Below, in pieces: positions 47,301-58,682 of a stretch of 64,000 nucleotides of DNA (the stretch's first letter is position 1; each line of letters opens with the position of its first letter). The translations under genes and the position numbers were made by a program. The stretch covers positions 89,095,968 to 89,159,967 of the forward strand of contig CM024761.1 in assembly GCA_014218235.1 (NCBI GenBank), read 5' to 3'. The notes below the pieces were generated by a model. That model made no database searches. It was not told where the DNA came from and saw only the letters and a list, made by a program, of their open reading frames with translations. This stretch comes from Colocasia esculenta. Its lineage: Eukaryota > Streptophyta > Magnoliopsida > Alismatales > Araceae.

Positions 47301-48000
47301 TGCTTGCTTGCTTGCGTGATATGGCCATCCTGCATTTAATGCAATTAGTGATATCTTGCGTTCTTGAAAGCTATTAACATCAAGTGAAACTTGCGTGCTT
47401 GTACAAAGTGATCTATTTCTAGTTCTCTCTTGTCATCTTGTTCATCAATCTTATTCTATCATGATCTCTCTCTCTAGCTTGTTTTTATATCATGTTTTAA
47501 CGAGTTTTTATTGTACTTGCATATCATTCATCGTACTTGCCTAGTTCTAAAATGTTAATCATTTATATCATTGCCCACACTTGAGATATAAATCCTACGG
47601 CTAGTTTGCTCATTCCCTACTTTTACCCATCTAGGTGACTATGAAGTTCAAGAGGAAGAGCAAGTCGAGGATGGGAATGCGTCCGAGTGAAGAGTGTTCC
47701 AATCATGAGTCTATCTATAGATAGTTATTTTGAGTGTTAGAACAATGTAGTAGGAAGTGAGGCATTATGTACTTTTGTTTTTATTGAGTCTTAGTCCTGT
47801 AATAGTTTCTATTTGAAATACAATGAGTTGAGATTTGAATACAATTTATATTGAGTTCAACATATGGGCCCTATTGTGATGTTGTGTTGATATACATTTA
47901 GTGCGGGCTAGCTAGAGGCTTATTTGCCGACTGTCCACGTCTCAATTATCGACTCGAATTCTTCGAATAATATCCGTTGCGTAATTCTCGGGACGTGACA
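44363..48000 (+). repeat. 3' LTR of T
   Basis: TGTAGCACCCCG...GGGACGTGACA, 3638 bp, colinear with 39520-43177 with scattered one- to few-base gaps. TTAAATA box at 45152-45158. An open frame of 134 codons over the leader (44972-45376) is interrupted in the other LTR and is not considered a gene. Confidence 0.95.
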
Positions 48001-48005
48001 CACAC
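48001..48005. repeat. Target site duplication CACAC (right of T)
   Basis: Pairs with 39515-39519. Confidence 0.95.
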
Positions 48006-50030
48006 CGTCCTCATCACGAGCAATGCCCGCCTTACCACTAACTCTAAAAATCTAGGATAGGCTTTCTGCTGCTCAATCACCTCATCCAAGACTGAGGATC
48101 TAAGGATAGCTGAGCTACAAAAAGCCTGACACAACGATGGCTCTAACTGGTCATAGAAGCCACGCTGAATCCTCCAACTCTCCAATCCTGCTGGAGCGAA
48201 GACCTCTTCCTACGAAGAGCATCCGCTACGACGTTCGCCTTTCCAGGATGATACTGAAGGTCGAAGTCATAGTCCTTCAAGAACTCAATCCATTCTCTGC
48301 CTCAGGTTAATTCCTTTGGGAGAAAAGATACCTCAAGCTCTTGTGGTCGGTAAACACCCTCAAATCTGACACATAAAGATAGTGCCTCCAGATCTTTAGT
48401 GCATGAACCACAGCTGCTAGCTCTAAATCATGAGGCGGATAGTCCTCTCATGCTCCTTCAACTGACGAGAAGCATAAGCTACTACCCCTCTTGCTGCATG
48501 AGCACACAGCCTAAACCAATCTGAGATGCATCGTATAAATGGCAAAGCCTTCTAGACCACTGGGCAATACCATACGGAGCAGAAGTAAGCTTAGCCTTCA
48601 ATAGCTGAAAGCTACGCTCACATGCCTCAGACTATACAAACTTCTCACCCTTTCTGGTCAGCTTTGTCATAGGGGCGGCGATGGATGAGAAACCCTCAAT
48701 GAATCGCCGTAGTAACCAGCTAACCCAAGGAAACTACGAATCTCCGAAGGAGTCTTGGAAAATCCCAATCCAATAACTGCTGGATCTTTGCTGGCAACAG
48801 CTACACCAGTGCGAGGATAACATGCCGAGAAAGTGAACCTCGCGCAACCAGTACTCGCACTTGCTGTACTTTGCATACAGTTTGTGCTCACGGAGAACCT
48901 CTAGACTAACCTCAAATGCTGACGATGTGTGGCCTCACCGGAGAATAGACCAACATGTCATCAATAAACACAACAACAAAACTATCTAAATACGGACTAA
49001 ACACCCGTTCATGAGATCCATGAAGCTGCAGGGGCGTTGGTCATTCGAAAGGAAGAACCAAAAACTCATAATGTCCATAACGGGTTCTAAATGCCGTCTT
49101 GGACACATCTTCACTCCTAATCTTCAACTGATGATAACCAGATCGCAAGTCAATCTTGGAAAAGACTGATGCCTCTCGCAACTGGTCAAACAGATCATCA
49201 TCCGAGGTAAGGGGACTGTTCTTCACCATCACTGTTTAGCTTTTATAATCGATGCACCACCGAAGTGACCCGTCTTTCTTCTTGACGAATAATACAGGTG
49301 CGCCCCAAGGGAAACACTGGGGCGATATATAAATCTTATCGAGCAATTTTGCAATTGCTCCTCAACTCGGCTAAACTCTATAGGGGCCATCCGATATGGG
49401 GCCTTCGAGATAGGAGAGGTGCCTGGAAGCAACTCTATAGTGAACTCTATCTCCCTATCCGGTGGCAATCCAAACAAGTCATCGGGAAAGACATCTGGAA
49501 AGTTGCACCACATCGATCTCTGCAAGAGTCAGTACGAACCAGCAATCGGTACTAGCATAACGCTGGCAAGAAATGCATCACAACCCTTGTTCACCATACG
49601 CATCGCCTTCATGGCAGAGATGACCTAACTTTCCCGCTAAGTTCTTTGGCAAGGGATGAGAGAACTCGTCCTCGCAGGAATGCGGAACACAATCTTCTTT
49701 CTTACGACAATCCACTAACGCATAGTGATCCTCTAGCCAATCCAGACCAAGAATACATCATAGTCCTTCATCTTTAGCAAGAAGAAACACCCATCTAGGA
49801 ACCTATCCTCAATGCACACAGGTAAACGACGGAATGCACTTCCTAGTCGATACCGTACCCGCAGGGGTGTCCACAGACAAGGGAACCTCTAACTCCTAAC
49901 TCTATGCCTGACTCTAGGGCTAACTGCCTAGCGAACCGCTCGGAAATGAAAGAGTGAGTAGCACCCGTATCAAACAAAAAACCCGAGCGTGCACACCGAA
50001 AAGTAAAACTGTACCTCGGTGACATGCTCC
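48006..50030 (-). pseudogene. Protease, RT, RNase H and integrase start of M
   Basis: On the minus strand from 50030: protease FLFDTGATHSFISERFARQL (about 49990-49920, active-site DTG intact). RT follows: NFPDVFPDDLFGLPPDREIE (about 49510), PYRMAPIEF, then DDLFDQLREASVFSKIDLRS and GYHQLKIRSED (about 49200-49120), and FIDDM near 48960 (catalytic pair). RNase H has YASRQLKEHE near 48460 (shifted). The integrase N-terminus continues to RDEDG at 48006, where T entered. There are many one-base indels, so the polyprotein cannot be translated. Confidence 0.88.
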
Positions 50031-50776
50031 GCCTGCTCGGCGTCCTCGCGAGCTAACGCAAACACTCGAGCTGGGGCTCGAGGCCTTCCTGGTGTCCGTA
50101 GCTGGCGCGGCTGCCGCTACTGCTGGTACTGGCGCTCCTCGCTGAGCTTCTGCTGAAGCCTCGGGCAATCCTTGATCTTGTGGTCGCTGCTCCCACACTT
50201 AGGCATCTACCCGTACTAACCAACACTCCGAACCTCCATGGTCTTCCCACAATGGGGACACTCCTTCTTCGCACGGGGAACGTACAGAGGGTAACTGATA
50301 GTTGCTGACTGCCACTTGTTTCTGCGGTGTCTGGTACACCGTTTTCTCTTATCTTGCCGCTGGAAAAGTCGCTGCCGGCCTCTTCTGCGAAGCCTTCTTC
50401 TCCTCTAGATACTGCTCCATTTCTCCCTCCTGTCTGCAGGCTGCGCTGAGGGCCTCGTCTAGCGTGCGGTGGTCGAATGCCACGAGCTCGTCCTCAGTGA
50501 TGGTTTGAGACCCATCACGAACTTCTTGGTCTTCCTGCGCTCATCCTCTACTATGTGCGGTGCATATTTAGAGAGTTCAGAAAACCCTGCCTCGTATTCT
50601 AGGACGGTCATCGATCCTTGCGTCAGGGAAAGGAATTCTTGCTCCATCTTGTCCTGGATGTGCTCTGGGACGAACTTGGCTCGGAAGAGCCTCACGAACG
50701 CGTCCCACGCCACATCTACTGCTCCGTCCTCGAAGCGCGTACGCAGTAAGGAGGACCACCATACATCAGCTCTCTC

Positions 50777-50845
50777 CTGCAACACACCTTCATAAGCTCT
50801 AACTAACAAATAACAACCAACATTCAAGCATAATCTAAAGCATAC
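50777..50845 (-). other. Gag intron 2 of M, right copy (69 nt)
   Basis: Same sequence and boundaries as 34178-34246; stop-free in frame. Confidence 0.65.
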
Positions 50846-51037
50846 CTGTAGCATGTAGGTGGCTAAGGTCACCTTGTCCTCGTCAGGACCATGATAGCTC
50901 GGAAGATTTTCTCGATCTCCCTCATCCAGCTTTCTGCCAAAAGCGGATCACTCTCCCCCTTAAAAGAGGGTGGGGTCATCCTCTTGAATCGCTCCATGAT
51001 GGAAGTCCACCATGGTCTGAGCTAGGGCCTGAGCCTA

Positions 51038-51119
51038 CTACATTAAAAACAAGCAAATACAATAAACACAATATCATACAATTCAAATAGCAGACTACTT
51101 AGTTGTTTTATCATTTTAC
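51038..51119 (-). other. Gag intron 1 of M, right copy (82 nt)
   Basis: GT...TAG boundaries as in 34442-34525, two bases shorter. Confidence 0.6.
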
Positions 51120-51487
51120 CTGGGCCTCCAACTGGGCCTGGAGTGCTGCCTGAGTGTGTGCCTGGGTCTGCAGGCTTGCACCAGACCTGCATGAACATCA
51201 TAATCCACTGGCGGTGGTGGGGAAGCACAGGACCCTGTGGGCGGGGCCTGCTGCTCTGCCCGCTCCTCACGCCTCTGCTCGTCGTCGCGAGCTGGCGCAC
51301 CTCCACGTCGTCCACGGGAAGCCATGGCTGTAATAAATTTCAGCCACCATTAGAGCTAGGTTACTAAGTTTTCTAACATTTTCTTATCTATTTTTCACTT
51401 CTTATTAGTGTTCTCTACACATGTGGACATACTTAGCATGCAATGGGGATGATGACTTAGTTATATTCATGTGTAATCTCAACCGGT

Positions 51488-51500
51488 CGCTCTGATACCA
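51488..51500 (-). other. Primer binding site of M
   Basis: TGGTATCAGAGCG on the minus strand, five bases from the 5' LTR. Confidence 0.93.
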
Positions 51501-51505
51501 ATCTC

Positions 51506-54500
51506 TGTGACGGCCTCATTTTACCGGTACGGTTATACCAACCCACGTCGGTATAGCGAGTGCTGCCAGCACAGTGGGACATTTACCAACGATACAACAG
51601 CTGAGATACAAGCGAATATATATAACAGAGTAGCGGAAGTAAAAGAGAACTATCTCATTCGTTCATCATCCACATTAAAACATACATGCAGTTTACAATT
51701 TGCAAGGAACTAGAGTTCCATGAATTATATTGCTGAAATAGAAATACAAAATGTCCACATATTACATTCTTTTAATGTAATTCTAATACAATGTTCAAGT
51801 ACATACTAAGAAGTACACAGTCACAAAGATCTCAAAACTGGCTAGTCTCCACGCTCGGAATCCGTCTCTGCTGCCTCCTCCGAGGGTACTGTGTCACAAC
51901 TATACCTGTACGCCGAAGCAAGGAGTGAGTCCAGGGACTCAGCAAGTAACACTATGCATGATATACACGTACAAGTCCTAGCGGTTTCTACACGCACATT
52001 ACAATTAGTAAACACATGCATGCTAGTCCATTTAAGTTTTCAACCATCATGAAGGTTCTACAATTTTATACATAAACATCCTTTCAGATTTCAAAATAAA
52101 CATTCACCTATCACATGGGTTCTATTCAATTCACTCATGAGACTTTAATCGAAACGTGAGTACTATGACATGAACAATTTGCATACATGAACGGGGAATA
52201 TAATTAGCATGGATTCCACATGTTCTTAAGTACATACATAAATTTTATCATACTTTAGGTTGCTGATCTCACATGGTCAATGACTATACCTATACATGAA
52301 AGCTACAACGTTGCTTAAACATAACACATGAACAATCCATCATGCCATTTTACTCACATACTCATGTTTGTTCTAACATGGATTCTAAACACTTTTGCAC
52401 ACACAAACATGAGAATAATAAATGCATTTTCTGAATTCACTTGGTTTCAGATTTAGTTCACATGGTTTCTATAACACATTTACATATCTAAGATTTCCAC
52501 ATTTTTCTTTACACTAGTTCCCTCTTTCACATGGTTCACTTTACACATACACATTCACATATCACTTACAATTTACACATGGTCACATACACTTTACACA
52601 TTACACTTTACACATATTTTAGTGCCGTGACACATAGTCCAAACCACCAAAGAAGGACACAACACATCACATCACATAGACGCCATCTAGGCAATACAAT
52701 GGCGACTCTTGGACTGCGCAGACCGGGAGAACAAGTCTCCACCCTAACCAGTGGTACTTGTCCACCTCCAGGATTTCCCTAATGCCCTTAGGGTCACTTT
52801 AACACAATGAACTTTCTCAGGGGACTTTTCCTGATACGGCTCCACTGCCTTCTCGGAAGCAGTATCACATTGGCACAGTTTACACTTTTACACATTTACC
52901 GTTACACATGGTTTACACTTGACACTCTCATTACATTACACTTTCTTACTCACATGAACACCTCTGTTTTTCCTAACATGGTACTACAGAGTTTTCAAGG
53001 TTCAACACACAGTAAACACATTAATTGCTGGGTTAATAAAAATCTAATCACATTTCGATCATATGCACGAATTATCACATTTCACAGGAAAGTACATAAC
53101 TTTTTATTTACTATTCCATTGACCTGAAATTTTAACCACATGCTGTTTCAGGTTCCAAATCTACCCTCAAATTTCAGATTTTCTGAGCTAAATAGGATTT
53201 ACAGAGATCAAACATTAATTAGCATATTATTCACAACTTAAGCTAACATGGGTCTAACACATTTGAAATTCATCCACTTACTGTTTTGCACAGAGAACAC
53301 TAACGCATGATTTCAGAATATAACATCATCCTAATTCATACATCTATAAACGTGTACCACAAAACCATTTTACATGCTTTCATTTTACCGAACCGAACGT
53401 ACTAGCAATTCCACAAGTATGCATGAATTACCAAAAATTTGGAACATACATACATGTCCCACAATTCTTCATGAATAGACTGAAAACAAGACATTTAACT
53501 AATCCTAATCATGGAACATTAATTGCAAAAATTATCTACAAGTTATGCTCACAATTTTACAAGATGTCATTACCCCACATTCACATTACATCACATTCAT
53601 CCACAACCACAATGCACAATATACATAGAGTATAAGGTGTACAATATATCCTCATCGCAAAAACATACGAAATTAATATACAAGAGGGACAGAACAGCTC
53701 ACTGTTCTGTTCAGAAGAAAACTAGACGACGGTCTCTGGCCTGAATGAGCCCAGTCAGCGACATGGTCGATGGACGCCAAGGATGAACTGGGCGTCCAGG
53801 GACCTTGCCGTCTACTCAGGTCTGTGCAGAAAACACAGACCCGAGCTCTAAATCTTGGGTGAAATGGAGGGTCTAGGACTCGAGATAAATTCCATAAAAA
53901 TGTTAAAAACCACCTAGACTCATATGGGAACACCATAGATAGGTTACTTGCCTCTCTAAAATTCCTCCAAGAGATTTATGGCTCGAAGAAGACCTCCTTG
54001 GGCAGTTCCAAGAAGTTGCAGAAGTGCCTCCAAGATTGCCTTCCTCCGAGCTCCTAGGTGATCTCCACGCCGAGGGGATGATGGGGAGGCCTTCCCCTGT
54101 GCTTCAGCTTCCTACTTATGTAGAAGATCTTCAAATGAACTCCAAGGGGTCGGATTTGGGGGTTCAAAAATGGGTTTTCTCACAGCTCACCTAGGGTTTT
54201 TCTTTCTCACTTCTCTCCTCTTGCAAGGGTGAAGGAAAAGAATGGGGAGAGGCCATTTCGGGTTCAGACCTAAAGAGGGTCTTTCTCCCACTCACTAGGT
54301 GATGGGACACCCTCAGAGCCGTTGGGGGACATCCCCCAATGGTTGCCATGCCTTGCTTCAGAAGACAGCAGCTTGCTGCGCATGCAGGCCAGAGAAGTCG
54401 ACGTCCAGATCGCTAGACACCGGAATTAGGGTTGGCATCCAGGGCTGGACGCTAACACCACCTCAACGGCCTGGGGATTGACGCCAATAGGGCCTTCGGC

Positions 54501-54730
54501 CAGAACCCTAATTTATGCAGAAACCAAGCATCCAAGCTTCTACTTGCAATAAGTACATGGTATTATATTCACACTATCATCATGCAATACATACATTATT
54601 TACGTTTAATATAAACACATGTAACGTAATTATACTATTTTAATACCTACGTAAATACGTAATTACATACTCCAACACAATATACACACATAAATACGAA
54701 AAATACGACGGAAAATTCGAGGGTCTTACA
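51506..54730 (-). repeat. 5' LTR of M
   Basis: TGTGACGGCCTC...GAGGGTCTTACA. Leader donor at 53951/53952 (GC type). The TATA position is CTTCTACTTGC here against CTTCTATACTTGC in the other LTR, so the box is lost by a 2-bp deletion. The TGGACGCC/GGCGTCCA hairpin is kept at 53771-53798; the second island hairpin is decayed. Confidence 0.93.
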
Positions 54731-56081
54731 GGATATGTGCATGAATGGATGTGATATAATTAGTACCATGCTAGGTTTCTGTGTTACAATAAAGTTTAAT
54801 TTCAGAACTGAGAAGGCATGCTATGTGATATGCATTGTCATTTTGATAATTATGCATGAATGTATGAAAGAGCATGATAGAAATGTATGAAAATGTAGAT
54901 TGCATGATTTTATACATTAATGAATCTGAAACGAATTGGCCAAAAAGGACATTGCTATGATAGAGATAACTACAAGGAACTACACCATGGAATGCCCCTA
55001 TGGTAATTGTTCACCTACATGAATTGACTACATGAATCCGTGGGAACGAATTGAATCCTGGAGGTAGACATGTTCTACTGGTTAAGGTGGGAAGGGCTTT
55101 CCCCGGTATTGCGCAATGACCATGACTTCATCACTGCTTTGCCTAGGTGATCAATGAATGACTATATGACTATATGATCTTTATTTGTAGTATGGGCTAT
55201 GTCTTGGCAACTAAATGAACCACTTGTTATATGAAACTACATGTCTACATGATAAATGTCTACATGTTACATGCCACACGAACTACATGTTATTTGTTTT
55301 ACATACTACATGACTACCTACTACATAATGACTAAATTGCATATTACATGATATGAGTCAAAAGTACTTGAAATTGTTTACATGTTGCATGACAGTAAGC
55401 ATATACCATGAAAAATTTGATTGCATGTATGCATAGGAACATGTTTAGATCAATTGATATTTTAGAGACGTAAGTTATATGCATTACATGAAATGTTTGT
55501 TTTCATGATAAATAACCATGCTATGTAAAGATAATTGCCAAAAGACTTAGAATCATGTTAGTAGGAAGAGCTATATGATATCAAGAATGTGAAAGAAATA
55601 TGTTACCATGTTTTAAACCTATTATATATATAATATCTTGAACTGTCTTTCATGTGCTTGCTGGGTCTTGTAGACTCATACTTGCTTAATATTTCAGGAG
55701 AGTCAGAGGACACCCAGGAGTTAGTGCACTCTGACTCGGAGCGTGAGGACGTGGAGGTTTAGTGATTTGCTTGGAGTACTAGAGTGATTATGTATGAGGA
55801 AATTATGTATCTTTGACTTATGCATTGAAATTATGGATTGTAATAAATTGGACTATTGTTATCTTTCTCTTATGCTTTAGACTTAACAATTGAATATGAT
55901 GTTGATTACAAAGAATTGGTTCCATATTCCATTGCATATTATTGGAATTAAAGTGTCATTTATGTATATCTCAATCTGTACCTGTATCTCCGTCTATGTG
56001 TTTGGATTTTTTCCACTGTAATACCTCTATTAGATCCAATGTGAGTGGAATAACTATACTGGGTCCAAGAGGGGCGTTACA
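54731..56081 (+). repeat. Right part of the H 3' LTR
   Basis: Matches 13745-15077 of the 5' LTR (for example GATATAATTAGTACCATGC and the end GGGGCGTTACA). The left 1.5 kb of this LTR is absent apart from 8 bases at 33525. Confidence 0.92.
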
Positions 56082-56086
56082 TGGTC
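56082..56086. repeat. Probable target site duplication of H (right, TGGTC)
   Basis: Pairs with 12215-12219, with one transition. Confidence 0.6.
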
Positions 56087-56876
56087 GCGTTTCTTTTTTG
56101 TTCTGTGACGGCCTAAGTCATTGTGTTTCTCTCTACAGTCCATCCACCGGGACCATCGCAGCTCTGACATTCTTTTGGGGCTCCCTCTGTGACCAAGTGA
56201 CTAGACGTGATTCACTCATTGATACACGACATCTGTGTATGTCACGATTCTCACGACAGACAGAATGCAACCTCCGTCTGTCAAGTACATATTATATTCT
56301 AAATTGTTGCATATAAGGCATATTCATTTAGGTAGGGGACCTCCTTCCCTCACCCCTAGGCTCCACGCACCCTTCTGGTGAAGGCAAGCTCTCCATTGGG
56401 TAGTACGTCCCTTCGAACTCGCGAACCTTCTCCCGGAACCTCCATAATTCTATAACCCGTGGATTACCTCATGGCGAACCGAGCAGGTTGTACCACAGCG
56501 TGACCTGGTTTAGAAATCAAGTGCATGGTGAGAATTGTGATTTTAGTTGCATCCCAAAAAATCCAAATCATCCAACATAAGATCTCATATGGAGTGACAT
56601 AAATCCTTCAATCCATTAAATCAATTTGAAACTCCTAAAACAAGTATAGCATCATAACGTGTTTGAACCATGTTGATTAATTGTATCTTTGATCAACATT
56701 GACTGATTGCTTGTTTTTGTTAAAAGATGGACTCATATATCATGTTAATTTCAATGTGGACTATGAGGATAGTTTAGATGCCCAATCTTTTCAGTCTCAT
56801 GTTCATCCATCTCACCACCGTGAGGGACATACATCAACTTCCTATGGTTATGTGCACACACTGCTTGCTCACCAAC
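56087..56876. other. Host DNA right of the nest, no gene recognised
   Basis: It continues the sequence that ends at 12219. Short open frames (for example 55942-56316, which crosses the LTR border) have no recognisable content. Confidence 0.5.
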
Positions 56877-57060
56877 TACTATTAGAAAAATAGGCATATA
56901 AGGCAGAAAATAAAAGGCAGAAATGGAACTGCATTATTACGAGTAAATTAGAAGGCAGATATTTATGTTTGCCTTATGAACTCCTTATCCATGAAATACT
57001 AAAGGCAAAATTAAAACTTTTGCCTTAACAGGGTTAAAAAAAGAGGAAGGCACTTTTATG
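56877..57060. mobile_element. Possible CACTA-like terminus
   Basis: CTACTATTAGAAAAATAGGC resembles a CACTA terminus (CACTA...AGAAAAA). It is followed by clustered AAGGCA or TGCCTT motifs in both directions (56893, 56910, 56922, 56951, 56979, 57004, 57019, 57047), as in subterminal repeats. The other end was not found and the first base is not canonical. Confidence 0.3.
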
Positions 57061-57199
57061 GTGGCCTTTTTTAACATGCATAAATCCGCCCCCCTCAAAC
57101 CCCCAAAATCTCAATGGATTCGATGCCCTAGTTGCTGGTCGTGCTGTCTCCATCTCCATAGCTAGCGTAGGGGCGATTTTCCATCTCCATAAAGCAGCC

Positions 57200-57364
57200 A
57201 TGTGCGGTTCCCTCCCCGTTGCCACCAGCAACGCGCTACTACCTCCGCCGAAGCACCTTGCCTCGCCGTCGCTAAGGAAGAGGGTTGTCGTCACCACCAT
57301 CAATGAGGGAGGCTTCTACCATCTCTGTCAACGGCGATTGAAGGCGAAGATGAGGGAAAAGTGA
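57200..57364 (+). CDS. Possible small exon or gene fragment
   Basis: ATG frame of 54 codons (MCGSLPVATSNALLPPPKHL...). It is GC-richer than its surroundings and rich in Ser, Pro and basic residues at the start, like a plastid-targeting leader. The stop at 57362 is followed by a good donor (CACAG|GTAAGC at 57373). A second coding-like stretch ends at 57770 (FLGKKVFNMLPMFNKFKKSAVR). I do not recognise a family; a captured gene piece is one possibility. Confidence 0.25.
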   Translation: MCGSLPVATSNALLPPPKHLASPSLRKRVVVTTINEGGFYHLCQRRLKAKMREK

Positions 57365-57415
57365 TCTCCACAGGTAAGCTCTGGTTCTCTATTTTCTCTG
57401 ATTTTGTGCATGCCG

Positions 57416-57630
57416 TATGGGGGGGGTCTTCGGTCGCACATTGTGGAGCACTCATTGTCGCATAAGGGGGGGGGGGGATTTACGGTTGGTAGGAGGGGAG
57501 AGAGTTCGTCTGTCCATGGTGGGGGGGGGGGGGGTTGTGATTTCTCCGATTGGCAAGGGGGATTTTGTCAGTCTAGGGTTTTGGGTGGGGGAGGAGGGGG
57601 GGTTCCCTACTGGTAGGGGGTGGCAGGGGG
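57416..57630 (+). repeat. Guanine-run cluster
   Basis: At least eight runs of 5-15 G (near 57418, 57466, 57521, 57587, 57597 and 57617), with potential for G-quadruplexes on the plus strand. It lies just after the donor-like site at 57373. Confidence 0.8.
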
Positions 57631-57639
57631 AAATGCAGG

Positions 57640-57770
57640 CCACCCATGCCGTTGCAGGCGCACCGGGCAATTTCTATCACAAGTGTTCCAGGTCCTCCAT
57701 ATTCCTGGGGAAGAAGGTGTTCAATATGCTCCCCATGTTCAACAAGTTTAAGAAATCAGCTGTTAGATGA
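57640..57770 (+). other. Coding-like stretch ending at a stop
   Basis: After a GTTGCAG acceptor-like site (57651-57657) the frame reads GAPGNFYHKCSRSSIFLGKK and ends TGA at 57768-57770, six bases before the solo LTR. Family not recognised. Confidence 0.25.
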
Positions 57771-57771
57771 T

Positions 57772-57776
57772 GTTTC
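57772..57776. repeat. Target site duplication GTTTC (left)
   Basis: Matches 60224-60228. Confidence 0.88.
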
Positions 57777-58670
57777 TGTCACGTCCCAATAAATACATTT
57801 ATTGAAAAATGACAGAAAACAAGCATAAGAAGAAAATAGAACCTTGATTACATAACCATTGTCTTTATCACTGCGACATATTACAAAACACTACTTATGT
57901 AATGTCCACAGAAGGAGTGGGAGAAAGAAAACAGAAACCTAATATTTACAACTATAACTAATATCCTCAAAAGACAATCTATGAGACTCCAGAGATTGGT
58001 TGTCCTACTCAGCACGCCCCAACTTAAGAGTAGGCTCTTCTGTTCACCTGGAAGAGTAAGATTTAATGAGCATTGTGCCCAGTAGAATTCATCATTTTTT
58101 AAAAAGATTATAATAACCAAAGGATTAGGCAACATACTGACTAATGACAGTAGGAATATAGGAAAATTATAAACTCATATAAGTAGATGACATTCATGGA
58201 AATAGAGTACTGAATAAGCTTGTATAGAAAAGAAATCAGTTATGGTAATCACATTTGGTTCAAGTAAGGGATACATATTCAACTCATGACTGAATAATTG
58301 ATGGCCAACAAGCACGTATGACGCAATGCCAAACATCCAGTAGATCCATTATCGTTCTGTATGGCCAGTAAACGAATTTAGGTGCTCCTCCTAGGACTAG
58401 ATCAGCCCCACTTGCACAGGCATTTATTTAATTGAGTCTAAAGACCCAAGTTGTCATCACTTTCATTTCTGCTAAACATTCAAGTATGATAGTTAAAAGA
58501 AGATGTAGAAAAACACAAACTAGAGATGGATAGATGATGATTAAAGATTTACTCATGGTATAATAGTTTAGAATCCAAGAAAATGTGGAAAGATAACATG
58601 TTTAGACAGTACAAGAGTGTGTCACCTCTTATTGGGAAGGAATGGTTCTTGCTAACAACATAAACTAGTA

Positions 58671-58682
58671 GTTGTCGACAAC
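58671..58682. other. 12-bp perfect palindrome GTTGTCGACAAC
   Basis: Core of the island at 58660-58890, which repeats GTTGTCGA or TGTCGACAG about six times in both directions. Confidence 0.8.

Larger units (their letters stand above)
39520..48000 (+). mobile_element. T: gag-only element with giant LTRs (TR-GAG type)
   Basis: LTRs 39520-43177 and 44363-48000, internal region 43178-44362, perfect duplication CACAC on both sides. LTRs make up about 86% of its length. PBS and purine tract are intact, gag is broken by frameshifts, and no pol exists. Taking it out with one CACAC rejoins M integrase in frame (RDEDGVIRF), so it inserted into M. The two LTRs look very similar over their full length, which suggests a fairly recent insertion; no divergence value was calculated. 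Confidence 0.95.
50031..51325 (-). pseudogene. gag: Gag of M (complete, broken)
   Basis: ATG at 51325 (MASRGRRGGAPARDDEQ), two bases after a TACAG acceptor (51328-51330). Intron 1 is 51038-51119 and intron 2 is 50777-50845. Exon 3 reads ERADVWWSSLLRTRFEDGAV, VDVAWDAFVRLFRAKF, EYEAGFSELSKYAPH and LKPSLRT, then shifts. The knuckle region is near 50200-50150 in a shifted frame, followed by a linker (REDAEQAEHVTEVQ) to the protease. Compared with the left copy (33531-34737), each has private frameshifts, so they decayed independently. Confidence 0.87.
33531..54730 (-). mobile_element. Ty3/gypsy chromovirus M with an extra partial copy
   Basis: On the minus strand: 5' LTR (54730-51506), internal region (51505-38168, interrupted by T), 3' LTR (38167-34920), then a second PBS-to-gag segment (34919-33531) that stops inside the zinc-knuckle region. 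Gag and pol are of the same Tekay-like type as H but better preserved. The right edge is a clean LTR end (GGGTCTTACA at 54730). The left edge is a deletion joint, so no target duplication can be recognised. About 1.5 kb of the H 3' LTR (equivalent of 12228-13745) is missing across the insertion. Confidence 0.88.
12220..56081 (+). mobile_element. Ty3/gypsy chromovirus H (base of the nest)
   Basis: The 5' LTR is 12220-15077. The internal region is 15078-18062 plus 31689-33524. The 3' LTR starts at 33525 and resumes at 54731-56081. The order gag, protease, RT, RNase H, integrase, chromodomain is that of the Tekay/Del branch of chromoviruses. The element is flanked by CGGTC (12215-12219) and TGGTC (56082-56086), which differ by one C/T change in a CpG and so are probably an aged duplication. 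All reading frames are broken. It hosts the T' array in pol and M in its 3' LTR, so it is the oldest insertion of the nest. Confidence 0.88.
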
